Shown here in pieces: positions 43,835 through 58,900 of a DNA stretch of 64,000 bases (its first letter is position 1; every line of letters starts with the position of its first letter). The notes below the pieces were generated by a model. That model was not told the origin of the DNA. It saw only the letters and a program-made list of their open reading frames with translations, and ran no database searches. The stretch is from Anisakis pegreffii (Eukaryota > Nematoda > Chromadorea > Rhabditida > Anisakidae): the NCBI GenBank assembly GCA_035041965.1, contig JAPYMA010000940.1, forward strand, positions 1 through 64,000, read 5' to 3'. The translations under genes and the position numbers were made by a program.

Positions 43835-46800
43835 TCACGCTGACAACGCTCTCAGCAGTTGACTTTCAGTCATTTCCGCATCACACACCACTTTACTCCA
43901 ATGATTCTCCTCCAGTGCTTCATACAACTCCTCTGAAGACTCCATGAAACGAGTATTGTAATCGTTCACTGTTTCATCGCTCAACGGCTCCACGCCACTT
44001 TCATCGTATCCAACAATTTTGCCATCTTCTACGATTGGATAACTAATCTGCAAAATACAATTATAACATCAACATTTTCGAAGAACCTCAAAAAACTCTC
44101 AAAGACATTTCAAAATATTCTTCGTATTCGTATTTCATCTTATATCTTCTCCTATTTCCTTCCGTTACGAATCCTTAACGAATACAATCGCCTCGCATCA
44201 AAACCAACTGAATCGCACGGTTACACAAAATCCAAACGCACCTTCTCATAACTAACTTCATATTAAACATATAACACTACATACAAGAACTCTACAACGA
44301 ATGGTAACATTCCATTATATCAGTTAAATAAATAAGTAATAATAATAAATGAAACAAAAGTTACTCATCAAAAATGAAAACTAAAAGAAATAAAAAAAAC
44401 TTTCAACAGAAATGAATTGCAAACATTCCAAATTTAAAACAAAAATTACGCAATGCAAATTAACCGTTTGTGGTGCACCAGGATCTACACTAGGACTATA
44501 TGGTGGATATTGTTGTAGTTGTTGTTGTGGCTGCTGTTGATGTTGCTGTAGACTCTGATTAGATGGATAGGGTTGGTTCATGTAAGACGGCATTTGCGGT
44601 TGAGGATGATATGCACCTGCACCTGACATTGGATCATAATAGTTTGTTGGAGCCATCTGAAAATTGAACACAAAATCACTTTCTGAACTGCAAAAATCCT
44701 GAAACCAAACACAAATGTCAACCGATTAAACAATCTTGAGAAACGATGACAAACCTGATGATGCATATAATAGTTTGATGAAGACGGATCATATAAGTTA
44801 GTTATTTGTGGATGTTGTGGCATCATCTGTTGTGGTAGATGCATTGGATATGGCTGTTGTTGCTGTTGTATGTGTGGTTGTTTTGACTGCTTCGGGGCAC
44901 GGTACTTCGGTTGTGCCAACTTCAACAATAATGGTCGCCCATCCACTCGATACTTATTCATTTCCAACTAAAATTTTCAAAACATTCACACTGAATCCCT
45001 ATTTTCCCCTTCCAAAAACCATTCCTAACAAAATTTTTTAAAACATTTCTAACTGAAATTCTCATAATCTTCAATCTACAACACGCATACAATTCCATTT
45101 AATTTCGAGTGAACACATCAAAAAATAATCAAAATCAAAACATCTCACTTACAAGTGCTCGTTGTTGATCAGTCTGATCAGAGAAGCGTACGAAACCAAG
45201 TCCTTTTGAAGTGCCATCCGAATTGCGATAAACTTTTGCGCCACGACATGAATGATAGCGTTCACCGAATATCTGAATAAATTCAGGGGAAATCTGATGA
45301 ATGAAATGACTGTGAAATCAAAAAATCCTTCACTCCAAAACAAAAACGATTGCCATCATCATCTGCTAACTACTAATACCTCCCTCAATACATACTTCCA
45401 ATATCGGGAAGCATTCTGTCCAGCTTATTCAACTTCCTTACATTAAGGACTCAACTATGAAAACAAAACAAACTGAAATAAGCGCAAAATAAACATAAAA
45501 GAAGATTAACTAAAAACAATGCTGCATCGTCCATATCCTCTGGCACGTTGTTCACGAACAGATTATATTCAGTGTAACTGAAAAATACCATCATCATTTC
45601 TTTCTCAAAAACGTATCAATAACATTCTCCACGATGACAATTCATCAATGAAAACATACCTCCCTAATCTATCGCCTATTGCAAGAACTTACTGCATGAC
45701 CTGAATATTGTGTGAAATCTGCACGATCTAAAAGATCCAAGAAACAAACACCCCCTCCCCAAAAAAAAATCGCTAACGAAGAAACAATAACACAAGAATT
45801 GGATACGTACGGCGCATTCGGCGAGTTCGCAAAGGACAAGTTGAATGCAGCCGTTGGCTTTGACTTCGGTATAATTTTACCGTTAATGTGCAACATGGCC
45901 CGACGTGCTGCCTCTTTGTCGGTAAACTCCACGAAGCAATAACCAGCTTGCTGAAATTTGTAAAAATTCAAGTTTACTGTGCGATTCACTGAGCCATCAA
46001 GTATAGATCAAATAAATCCGTCCGTATTCTTCGTCAATGACTCTGTCGATTTTAAAATTCAGCCAAAAGTAATGTTCAATGTCAGAAAACTCTTTCAACT
46101 GCGCCGTTATCAACGAAGTAGTGATTCATTCAGAAAAGAGGCAATGATGACTTGATTCATTCAGAAAGATGTCACCTAGTTTATATGCATGAATTGCTTA
46201 ATCACAGAACAGATGATGATCCAGATTACAACATTTTGATTATTGTGTAATACCCCACAGAATAAAACTCACAATCTCCAAATGACAATGGCTTAATCCA
46301 TTGAATGCTACTGATTAAATGCTTACAATTAGCGGAAACACAATATAGCTCTGCTCTGATCTAACGGTAGATCAAAATTTTCGACAAAAAAATTTAACCG
46401 CAACTATGCGGCCTGAATTTTGCAAATTGCTTGATCATACTTGGTGATAAAGTCTGCGATATCTTGCTCTAAGCAATCACCTAATGTAACACAAATCCAA
46501 AACCATTCAAATCCAGACGACTCATGAAATCAAAACGAAAATGAATTCGACTTCATTCTATCAAGACATCACAATAGAATCTCGGTTTGATCTGAAGGTA
46601 GATCAAAATTTTTAGCAAAAAAAATTTGTGAACAATAGTCATCCATCCGTCCGTCTATCATTCCACTAATCAATCATTTCCTCAATTCTCACAAATGGAT
46701 GGATAATTACTGTCCACTGAACAGTCTTCGTTCTTCAAATAAATCGCAACACATAGCCCAGCGATTCAAACTCGACTAATTGCAAGACCACAACTACTTT

Positions 46801-47009
46801 AACCGTCATCTGATGATGTAAAAATCTAACAAAAGCATTCAACAAACGCAAACCTTTGATGTGTATTTATCCAATACAATTTTCACATTGGTCACCTCTT
46901 CACCCATCTTCGCGAATGCTTCCGTGATATAAGCCGCATCCCAGTCACTGCTCAAATCGCCCATCCACAGTGTACGATCCGTATCCTCTGAGGATGTTCG
47001 TGTGGCCAT
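43835..47009 (-). CDS. SECp43 / TRNAU1AP-like double-RRM protein, 7 exons
   Basis: Exons 47009-46854, 45950-45811, 45577-45511, 45272-45153, 44967-44755, 44656-44465 and 44047-43835 join in phase to 366 residues. RRM1 has RNP2 LWMGDL (14-19) and RNP1 AGYCFVEF (54-61). RRM2 has NLFVNNV (104-110), RYHSCRGAKVYRNSDGTSKG and RNP1 GLGFVRF (145-151). The spacing of each RRM equals that of human SECp43, and the tail has its NDYNTRFMESSEELYEALEE block. A Q/P/Y-rich segment between RRM2 and the tail makes it longer than the human protein (287 residues). Known role: association with selenocysteine tRNA and selenoprotein synthesis, but relatives also act as general splicing-linked RRM proteins (yeast Nam8-like), so the substrate is uncertain. 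Confidence 0.9.
46346..46627. repeat. Two dispersed copies of a short element in SECp43 intron 1
   Basis: GATCTAACGGTAGATC (46358-46373) and GATCTGAAGGTAGATC (46589-46604) are each an interrupted palindrome followed by AAAATTTT, a short spacer, an A-run and ATTT. The copies lie 231 bp apart. The sequence between them is not obviously duplicated. Confidence 0.65.
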
Positions 47010-49923
47010 TTTTTCCTTCTGTCACTTTCTGCCTATAAATCAAACAATTTCTCAACATCACCATCATCATCACCCTCCAAATCAACTTCAGTCGACTGCT
47101 ATCAATCACTGACAGTACATCACTAATGTACAATTGAATCGCACTCGCGCACATAAATTTCACTCGCTAAAGCAATGGATGATCATTATTAGAGTCGTCA
47201 ATTTTAGGCAGATTAATCACTGGTCTAACTGGCGATTTTATGACTTAAATCTATTACATCCACCTAACCATATGAACAAGTTTTCATCCCTTCTCATTTT
47301 CATGAACTTCGACCTTATCGTTAAATGAACACAAGCAGAAATCACATCATATATAAAAATATGAACTGAATAATCTCTTCTATCACTGCTCATCTGCATT
47401 TCCTCCTATATGAATTATCACGATCAGAAATTAGACACCAATGCTGATGTACGCGAAACCATTCCAATCCTATTCATATCACAAACGAATAAAATAATGA
47501 ACAGTTCAAGTATCAGGCATAACTCGCTGTGAGTTGTAACAAACTCTTCACGCTAGTCATCAACGATCATCAAAACTTTATCAATCCCATATATTATGAA
47601 TTCAAAGTATTATTCGCGCATACCAACACACACTATCAACCATCACATTCCACTGAATCAAAAAACAATTCAGTTTCGTTTGATCAAATCCGACTGTAAC
47701 AATAGCCAATGAATGAATCTCCCCAACAGGAAGACAAAAAACTACTGTATAGTATAAATATAAAGAAGTTACCTTAACAATGATTATATGGATAAGAGCA
47801 ATTATTTTCATAATAATAAGAACAATAACAATAGTTGCTTTATAATAACGATATAATCATAAATAGCATCAAGACGATGGCTTTATAATCGTATTAATTA
47901 AAACACAATAAATATATCAACCTTAAGAAAGGTCTACTTATGAAGATGATGAGAATAATAATGAAAATATATCCAACAGCAATATTCCTACTGATAACAT
48001 CAATAAAACCGTTGCAACCGGTGATATTATCACATTGTCACTAACATTACCATTACTCATCAGAATACTTAAGGTTATCGAATCATAGCAAAAATTTTCA
48101 ATAAGTGATTGTTCCGGAAAGCAAATCCAATACCATTTCAATGAATATTGAGATATTTCCAAATAGAAAAAAAGAAGTAGTTTATCGCATAAGAATTTCA
48201 TATTCAGTTAGGAAATACGCAACTAAAACTGTATAATTTATAAAATAAAACAACGCAAATTCAATACTCCATTGACAATAACAACAACAATAAAATTTGT
48301 TCGTTTGTTTCGGTGAAAAAATAAGATTAAATTAAAATAATGAGAAAAGTAAAACAATCACAATTAAAGTGATCAGTCGAACATATATAATGCGTCGTTG
48401 TAAATTAATCAACAATCGTTTGAATGAATGAATTAAACCAAAACCACTCAAAGAGCTCTCCCAATCAGAAAACAATTCTAATAAAATGTAAGTTGATACC
48501 ACCACCACCACCATCAACAAAGAAATACAATCACAACAAATCAGACAATATAGATAGATATCTGAAGGAGCTGTTCAGCTCAAATGATAATACCGAAAAA
48601 AATCCAAAATCAATACCAAATGAAGGAAAGAATTTAACAAATCTATCCTATCCACATATAAACAGATAGTAACCCAACCGAATGGATACTCAAATACTGT
48701 ACGGGAATAGCAAATGTGGGACAATTGTTAATAATAAATTCCTTCCACTATACGGGAGAGAAACTTCCCCTTCAAAATACCTTTCAAACCATGAACAATA
48801 AATTATAATGTAATGTTAATAATGAAACTAATTTAGCAATAAACCTTAACAACAATAACACAATTGTGACAATAAATCGCTCAGTTAACCATCAACACAC
48901 TGTTCTGCCAGAATATTAATAAATATCACTAAAGAACACATAAAACAATAAATAAACTAATGAGAATAAATATCACTGAAGGAGCCATCAACTGAACAAC
49001 AATTGATTCATTAACATTTCCTCATCATCTGATTATTTCTTAATGGACATTTGAAAACGTAGTGCGCTTATTGGACTGCTACCTTAATTTCCTTCGCGGA
49101 GTGCGCACTCAAATTCGTTGACTGATAATAACATTGATAATAACAACAATAACAATAATAATGATACAACAAAACAACGTTGCTAAGACAACTTTTTGCA
49201 ATTGTTCGCTTACTCAACAATACATCAAATAATAATGAACATCTGATAAACGAGTAACTGAAGAAGTTTCAATGAAGAGGATACCAAAAAACCACAACAA
49301 TACCGACAATAAATGAATAGATAAATCACAGAATCGCAATGAAACGAAAGGAGCAGAACATTAAAAAAAAGAATCAATGAAGAGAAAGGAGAAAAACTCA
49401 TTTTTCAAATGTCCACAAAAAGATAATCCAAAATTAAAAAATATCACCACATCAAGATGCATATTCTCACAACAACAACAACAATGAACGAATGAATGAC
49501 AACAATCAAGAAAACATTGTAGAGGAAAACACTATGATACGAAATGAAGCCATTTTCATCAATCAACTCATTCATTCATTCTCATCAGAAATATTTCCAC
49601 ATTTCTAAAATCGCTCTCTCATAATCGCTCCTCTCTTACAAATTCCAAAAGCGAAAATCCTCAAAATTTGAACCAAAACCCAATAAACCGAAAACAAAAT
49701 CACACAATGAGCATTCAGCTCATTCGCATCAGTCCCTTTCAATCGCTTCAAATCCATCAAACGATACATAATATCACAAATCGTAGTGAACAACCACTGA
49801 ATGTAGAAATAATCCTTATACATATACACGTACATATATTCATTCGTATATTCACCATATTTCCGTTTCTTTCTCAACTGAACCATTTTTCAACTAATTT
49901 CATTGAAGTTAAGTCAGTCACAT
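47010..49923. other. Intergenic region between SECp43-like and SEC16 genes
   Basis: 2.9 kb, very AT-rich, with an (ACC)n run near 48500. No supported gene. It should contain the SECp43-like promoter at its left end and the 3' UTR of SEC16 at its right end. Confidence 0.5.
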
Positions 49924-52900
49924 TCAACCTGTCGTCGCTGCTGCGGCTGCAGTCGTATCTGTCCCTGCTGTTTGTTGATCTGTTGGCAAAGAGCTGACGC
50001 TGAACGGACTCTCTGGTTCAGCCGAATCATCATTATCTTCAATCATTATCCAATTATCCAGAACATTATTCAGAATCATTATTATCGCCAACATTCAAAA
50101 ATTTATTTTCCAAAAGCTCTCCACAAAAATCAGGTCAATTCACCAAGAAAAATTCTCGACAAAAAACGACGGAAATTAAGAAACGAAAAGTCGTTTTCCA
50201 CGAATGTCAGTTACCATTCTGATGCCACAAAATTTCAGTTCACTACTCACCTGGCATAGAGGGTATAAAACCAAAACTAGTTGTCGGCACAGGCATTTGC
50301 ATCACTGGTACGGGTGATTGCGAAAGGGTTTGCGCCGATGACGAACTCGCATCATTCAACGGATTGAAGTATCGCGATCCTTCAATATCGCACAAAATGA
50401 AAACCAATTAAAACAAAAGGAGCAAAAAATTTTAAAAAAAACAACAAACGAACCACAATCAGAAGAAACTAAATGCAAATTCAATCAAAACAACAATGAT
50501 TTAATAAAGCGATCGAAGCAGCAAAAACAAATCAACAAATACCAACAAAATATTGACAAATATCTCATGTAATGCTCTGAAACAATACCCAACAAAATCT
50601 CAAACAAAAATCTCAATCAAACAATTGCAAAAACAATCAATTCACCTCCACTAACTCGTGCAGCTCGCAGTCCACCGCTGGATCCGTGCGTCGACATTGA
50701 TTCGAATAAGCCCGAATTGGCCGTAGACGGTGGTGGTGTATTGATAGGTTCCTCTTCAACCCCGGCACCAACATATTTGTTCAAGACTGGATCCCATACG
50801 ATCTAAAACCCGTCAGCACTTCAAATTCTCACACCAAAATACTCTACATATCAATTGTCTACCTGCTTCATCCAAGTACTCTTCACAATTATATCATATG
50901 CAAACAAAAATACCAACAGAAATACATCACTGAAGAGAATTAATATCAAACGAATCTCAATCAAAAGACAACAATATCCGAATAATTCTAAAACAGACCA
51001 CTTCCATGAACAACCCTCCTATTCAAACTCTTCAAACCGCCCTATCGATTCAATTTTAATCCCTCTCTCAATCTCAATTTCATATTCTCCTCAAAAAATA
51101 AAAGAAAACATAAAAAAACTCAAATCAACACCAATAAAACAAAATACCGATGGGTTCTTATCATCCGGCAAAATCATCTCGTGTCCGGTTGGGATTGCTT
51201 TCACAATCTTTGCTTTCAAAATACTGAATATACCTCCACCACTACTTTGATGATGTTGTTGGTGTGCTCCGTTTGCTCCTCCAGCATTTGCAGCAGCAGA
51301 AGAGTTCATCTGCCCGCTACGGACATCATTTTCGCTCGACGACGATGCCTGTGCCTGGCCCATCTGCGGCATTTGGGGTGCATTTACCGATGGCGGCTGC
51401 GGGGGCATTCTAGCTGCAGATGCTGCTGTTTGTGGCTGCTTTGAGACAACTGCAGACATTGGCACTGAAATCGTGCAAGGAACTATTATGAATAAATTCA
51501 AATGAATACAATCTGAATAAATACAATCAATTCAATCGCAATTAATCGTTAATTGGAAATTTTCAATTGATCAGATTTAATGATATTGGTACACCACTCA
51601 AGGAAAGTTTTGCACTCGAAACCGAGTGGTGTACCACCATCACTGAGCCAGGCTATGGTTCGGCTTCCGTCTACTATCTAATCAGATTCAAGTGGCGTTG
51701 ATACCTTCTGGTATTTGAGGTGTAGTTTGGTTCATAGTGCCATCTGCGCCAGCGCCGAATGATGTGGCATTCTCAGGCGGTGTTCCAAACATTTCGGGTG
51801 ATGAACCAGTCGGCGTGAAAACACTATCGTTCACTTGTGAATAAGGCGACACCATGCCCGCTGTTGTTGTCGGCGTTCCTGAGGCATCATTCGTACCTGA
51901 GTGCTGAAATTTCAACCACTTTTAAATGAACACATCTAAATATATCTGATCTGATGTGATAGTTAAATATGTATCTATCTAAATAGCTAAATGCATATCT
52001 AGCTAGCTAAATATAGCCAAACTTATGCCTAAATTCTTACAATTGATTCATATAAAATCCTCCAACCGCAAAAAATCCACTCGAAATGAACAAAAACAAC
52101 AAATGATCCAACTTAATAATCGTCATCACACAAACCTTTCTATACGTCGATTCATTAACACTCGTACTGCTATTACTAGTCCTCGTTGCCGTCATTGTTG
52201 TGGTTATACCAGTGAACCCAGCATCAGTCATTTGATCTTCTTCTACTTGATCTTGCGATCTGCTGTTTGCCGTCATACCCATCTGCGTACCATCGTATCC
52301 ACCACCCATCATATTCAACTGTTGATTTGTCATCGCAGATGATGCCGATGTCGTATCACTCGGCACTACAGTGAAATGCGATTCGCTTGAATCCTCCTCC
52401 CTCCCGTCTCGACTCGCCGTTCGAATGTTCGCCTCTTCACCCTGCCAAAACATTGCATGTGTCTGCTGCTGACCACCACCACCTTTCGTCGCCATATACG
52501 AAGAATCACGTCCAGTTTCTGCGGTATATAACTGCGGCGGCTGCCCCATTGCCTCATTTGACGGCATCATATTTGACATGGCATTGGCATGAGCTTGTGC
52601 TGAGGTCGCCGTATTCTGATATGGCGCATTGGCAGATTGCTGCTGATCACGCATTGAGGCCGTCTGATGATGAGATGAAGGCACATTCCCGGTTGGAGGC
52701 ATAGACGGAGGAAAAGCCATCTGCGACTGAAATTTTACACTGCGAATGAAATCGCGAACTGCTACTGCTACTTATTATTATTTTAAGTAAATACTTCAAC
52801 TCAATTCAACACGTTCAGTCAGTTCTGCTAACTTTTTCAGATTTATATTTCCTAATGGGTTATCAAAAAAGTTGAATTCAATGAATGTGAGCCAGAATCC

Positions 52901-55900
52901 GTCCGCGTAAAATTCCACAAAAATCAAAGCAAACGCAAATGAATAACAGTAATCATTTTAAAATAAAGATTCAACAGATCAAAATAAAACATCAATCACT
53001 CTAAAATATCACTATAAATTAATGAGATTTGCATCAACATGATAATCAAATCAACGTTTTCGATTCACTAATGAAAAAAGTGAAACTTAGAAAGGCAAAC
53101 AATAAAAATACCTGTCCGGCTGTGGAGGCAGGCGTTGCGTTTGTACTGGTTCGACGTTGGTGCAGGATATGATGTTGATGATGCTCACCACCACCAACTC
53201 TTGCTAAAATTTCCACCCATTTCTCATTAAAATCTCACCGGCAATCGTTAAATTTTTAAAGTTTACTCTTCCAAAAAACACGAACAATATTAAATCTTCT
53301 ACACACAAATCGCTCGCTCTAAAAATAAGAAATTCCAAACAAAATCGACCAATAACACATGATCTGAGTGCAAGTTCGTCTGAATAACAGTGATTTCTGA
53401 TGACTTCAAATTCTTACCGACAGCACCACCGGCCGGAGACATTCGTGGCTTTGCCTCATTCGAAATCTGATTTGTCGTCGACTTTGACGACATGTCACTT
53501 GGGATGGACTCTTCCACATGTGCCATCAACAATGGCTCCTGATGTTCCGCGTGCCAATCCACTGCCTCGGAACTAATCGAAGGATTCCTGATAATGCTTG
53601 CGGTCAGTGTGAGAGACGAACGTTCAAAATCATTCGTCAAATGAAAATTCATTCCAGTTATTTCTGCTGCACATTACTTCAGTGATCTCAAATAGGTACT
53701 GCCTAATAGCATCCAAAAAGCACTCACCATAGAACAAATCAATCAATCAAGTAGCAATCACAAAAACAAACCTTTGTCGCATTTCATTCATTGTATTCAT
53801 ACCGTACATTTGTTGATGTTGTTGTTTTTGTTGTTGCTGTTGTTGCTATAAGATGATTCGAATGATAAAATGTCTGCGCAACTTATAATCAACAACGAAA
53901 AACAAAATTCAAACTTGCAACGTAAACATTTTCATATTTTAAGATGCCCAAATTTTGACTCTAACGTTACAAAACGACCATGCCCACTAACGAAACATAA
54001 CATTCACTTAAGGAAATGACTCCAGAAAATATCCATCATAAAATCAACTAAACAAACGAACAGACAAACCAAATAAACAATTCCGTCATCTAACCACAAC
54101 TTCACTTTTCCTCATTTTTACATACCAAATATAAAGATAGCACAACAACTACCTCTTGCTTCTGCTGTTCTGTGATAGTGGCCTGCTGCTCTGATGATAC
54201 ATACTGTTGCTGCTGTTGATAATCAGTCCGTTGATCTGCGTTCCCGACCGATCGCGGTGGTTGTTCATCAACTATGCGCTGATCGATTACTGATCGCATT
54301 GCCGGAATCCATGCAGTTTCTGACGGATCTGCGCCACTGACGAATTGTAATCTGAATTTGTCATATCGTGAAATATGATTACTTGATGAAACTGCTTCTT
54401 TTGAAACTCTAATAAAAGTAATGTTCCTCTGCAACGAATCACTCGTCACATTACGTCTAATATACAACACTCAACACTTCAATTGATAACAATTATATAT
54501 TGTATATTCAAATGATATTGTTCAATTGTATATTCAACATTTGTACATTCAATTGATAACACAACAATACTCTAAGAATCACTGCTCAATAGCAAAAACA
54601 AAACATCAATTGCCATCATAAAACCAACCTATCGGCCAAGTCACATAACTTGATCAGATTTTCTTTGCTGACAAGCGAACACCGATCCCACACACCACGC
54701 GCCACCTCCAAACAATATCTGAACGCATCCGTTGTGAAACCACCAAATTCACTAATCAATTCGGCGTACTCCAATCGACACAACTGATATTCCAACGATG
54801 CACTCAACGCTGTCGGCATCATATTGTTCGACAAACGTGTCGCATATTCGAAAATCTCCGTTGCATGCAAATCACTGATCGAGAAACTAAAATTTTCAAT
54901 ACATCAATGAAATAAATACCCATCACTCACTACTACATTTCACCACAACACACTTACAATTATTTTACTACCATCTTGAATAACTTCTCATTAATATCTT
55001 CATTAATACTCATAACACTATACATGTATTCATACTGAACAAACTTTTTTAACCGAAATCGTTTAACATTTGAAATGAATCATAAAAATGAGAAAAATCT
55101 CGAACACAAACCTGTAACGTCGATTCGGTTTCGTTTCCGAGTCATCACCAGGAATACTTGCGTGAATCAGTGAGATGTGTTGTCTGATCGATGCATCTTC
55201 CTCGTCATCACTGCAAACGCAAATCAACTTTACATATCACAAAAAATCAACTCGTATTCTCTCCCCTCTAAGGCTGCCTACATCAAACCGTCAACAACAT
55301 ATAAACTACCAAAATAAAGCATTACATAAGCAGAATCTAACTTTCCAAATCGCATGAACAAATAACAAATCTGTAACAATCAAAATAAAATCAAAAATTA
55401 ATAACAATAACAACAATAATAACCTCAACCTCAACATCAAAACAATCACCAAATTTCACTCATAATGAACAAAACCAAATTCATATCAAAACAAACTCCA
55501 ATCACAACAATTAAATATCCCACACCATACCTTGCTATAATCGGTTGGAACGGATCATATCCAGCTAGCAGACTAACTGCCAAGAAACAAAAATCTGCGG
55601 CAGCATGATACTGCCGTCTGGCCAGCACACGTCCCAAATGATAGACCGTATTGAATGCTGTGGCCGAGTTCAGATTCGCCAACACAACGGCTGCATGAGA
55701 CCGCCAACTGCTTGAATCGTCACTCGGTGGATTTGTCTAAATTTCATACTCCAATCACATTTCATTTCGCATCTCATCCAAACAACAAACCGCTCCTTTG
55801 CAAAAACATACTCTTTGCTGAATAATATCCAACTTTCACGATAAAAATCCCACTTATAAAAATAATTTGATGATAGCGTTTCACAAAACCGACTTTCAAA

Positions 55901-58900
55901 ATCGAACTATACTCAAAATATTCGACATTCAATGCTTCATTTTAAACTTCATTCGATGCAAAGCAAGTCGCAATTTACACTTTACTTTAATCAATAACAT
56001 AAAATTAAACAAATTGTAATCTAAATTTTTTGATTTCCTTCCATCCACAGCCTTGAATTAAATCAATCAAAGATAATGTGAGCGACTTACCAAAATAGGT
56101 GCAGGTGTATCACTAGCAACACTCAGGAGTGTCATAACAGGATTCTGTTCGCTACGATGCGTCAAGAATGCAGTCTCAACTCTATCCAATTTTCGAGGAT
56201 CATTGGCACAAACACGACGTGCCAACACCAATGCATCTGCGTACAGACCATCCTTCAGCGCACTGTCGATTGCTTCCTGCACATAAATTATTCAATCATG
56301 CAAAATTACCACATTAAAAAAGAATAAATCTCCTCGAATCATTTCAGCACAAACCCCTTAACCAACCTAATTCCATCAAATATTCTCTAATAAAAGTCTT
56401 CACATACCCACAAAATTATTCAGAATCGAGTTCACTCAACTCTAAACAACATCAAAACAACTCCAATTTTCTTCTCCAAAAATCTAACGATCAATCAAAC
56501 AACTCATATATTCATCCAACAAAACCCAAAAGAATCAATCAAAACCTTACATCGATATGTCCACCCAATAAGAACTGTGTGAATCGTTCGAAAGCACGCG
56601 GGTCCACATTCCGTTCATCTGGCTGTGGTGATGCCGAACAAACCGACGGTGTATTACTGCTAGCCTTGTCTCTACCTGCCACAGCATGCGCTCGACGTCC
56701 AAACGAATGACAACCGGCCATTAGCAGACGTGACAGATCCGGTCCTGTTACACGCTGAAACAATCGCTCATTCACTTGGAATTACTCTAATAACTACAAC
56801 TATGATCACTCCAACCAAATACTCAAAATCACCCTCTTCAACATCACCACTATCCAATCATTACTATTACAATCTTATTTCAAATACCAATTTCAAACAA
56901 AAAAATTACGAACAGACAGCGAAGAAAACCCAATGTTCCATAAACTTAAAAGCATTTTAAATTCAACTCTTCCGCACTAACCGAATGAATAATTTCCAAT
57001 TTCTATTCTGACTCCTATTAAAGGCATCCTTTTTGGATGTACTCACACAAATGATTCAAACAAATAAACAACTAAATAAATAAATAAACACTAACCCCTT
57101 GTTGTTGAACAATCATTTCGAGAAGTTGCCATATTAAAAGTGCATCATTTGCATATCCATTTGATGCATTTGAACGATACGCATCCGACTTCAAAATACG
57201 CTCGATTTGACGTTGCACATATAAACGTACCGAATGAATTGGCGTTACACCGGCGATTAGAGGTCCTTCAACAACAATAAGATCATTCCATCATCTCGCA
57301 AACAAAACTGCATTTTTTGTTTCAAAACTGCATTTTGCTTCAAATACACCGAATGAGATTTCCTTTCAACGTAACCACAATTCAAGTAATCGTTCGAAAA
57401 CGACATCCCGCACCTTTAAACGATTCCACTGCCTCAACAATATGCTTTGTCTCGCTATCCTTCACCGCCACCTTCAGATCCTTCACCTCGATAAGACTCG
57501 TCGATAGTGACGGATCCATAATCAGCACTTTGCCACCCACACCAAATCGAACGAACGCGTGTGGACATCGGAATTTCAGTGGCTCTGAAATCGTTGTTAA
57601 CGTAGTTTCTCTGCGTTGAAGCTGCTGTTCAGATCAAAGTGAATTGATTGTACTCTCTTAATAAAAACAATTCAAACAACTTCAAGAAAGAAACCTCGAA
57701 GTGCTGATTCCACACTCAATCGATCGCTATCCTCTTCTTCGTGCTCACATCGACTACCACGATCGCTCATTCTAAACAACAAAAATAATTTCAAAAGTTC
57801 GAATTAAACTGTGAACTACGTTAGACTGACCCAATCCATTCTAAAAAATCGCTAATGAACAAGCATTCAATTGAATGATACCATCAAAATCCAAAACAAA
57901 ACAGGCGAAATGTCCAGATGAAAATGAAAAATAACGTAATCAATAAGGCGAGAACGAAAAATGCCTCTTCCGTAACAAAACATTCCAAATAAACACAAAA
58001 ATGACTTGCAACAGCAATGAGATTAGGATAAACGGAACAAAATCAAATGAAAAAACAAAAACAAATTAAATAAATTAACTGCGTATCAACCAAATGAAAC
58101 CCAAAACAAACGCCTATATGAATTATGAATAAATGCAACTGTGAAAGAAAATAAAATTCCCATCCAAACAGAAGGAAACTTTCAACTCTAATAAAAACAA
58201 ACTTTCATTCGAAATTCTTAAATTTGAAATTCATTTTTATCATAAACTCGAACAAAACCTATTCCATGTTAAGAAGAGGAAAAGATTCAAGCAATCGTTT
58301 ATGCCAGCTGAGAGGATGAGTCAAACGCGAATGAAAATGCCTTTTTAATAGCTCAAAACAAACTTGTTGATTCAGTCGCAATCGGCTATGTTACCGATCG
58401 ATTTTACATTAATCAAAATAGACCAGATAGATCAAGTGGTAGAGATTATACGTGCTTGCATTTCTATTCACTTACAATGGCTCTGATTTTGTTCGAAACA
58501 GATTGGCGAATCGCATAGGCATATGCGCAATTGCACTATCAGCAACGCCATCATTCAATGATGATTTTCTCTTCTGACTAAAATTCATACCTTCTGTATC
58601 CTTTTTCCACGAACTCAATACAACAAAAGTCACACAAACACATGACAAGTACGACATGAATAAACTTATCGTTGAACAAAACAAACCAATATTGCATCAT
58701 TCAATCATAACGTGACGAACAATTTCAATTAAACGCAATCCAGACAACATCAAATGAACTCAAACAGTAGTCACCTGCTCTCATCATAAATTTGAAAAGA
58801 CCGGCAACTCTTCGATGAAAACAAAAAAAGCACAAAAATATATTCTATACGCAATAAAACCAGAACACAACAGAACAATTGCTCATTCCAAAATTGCCTC

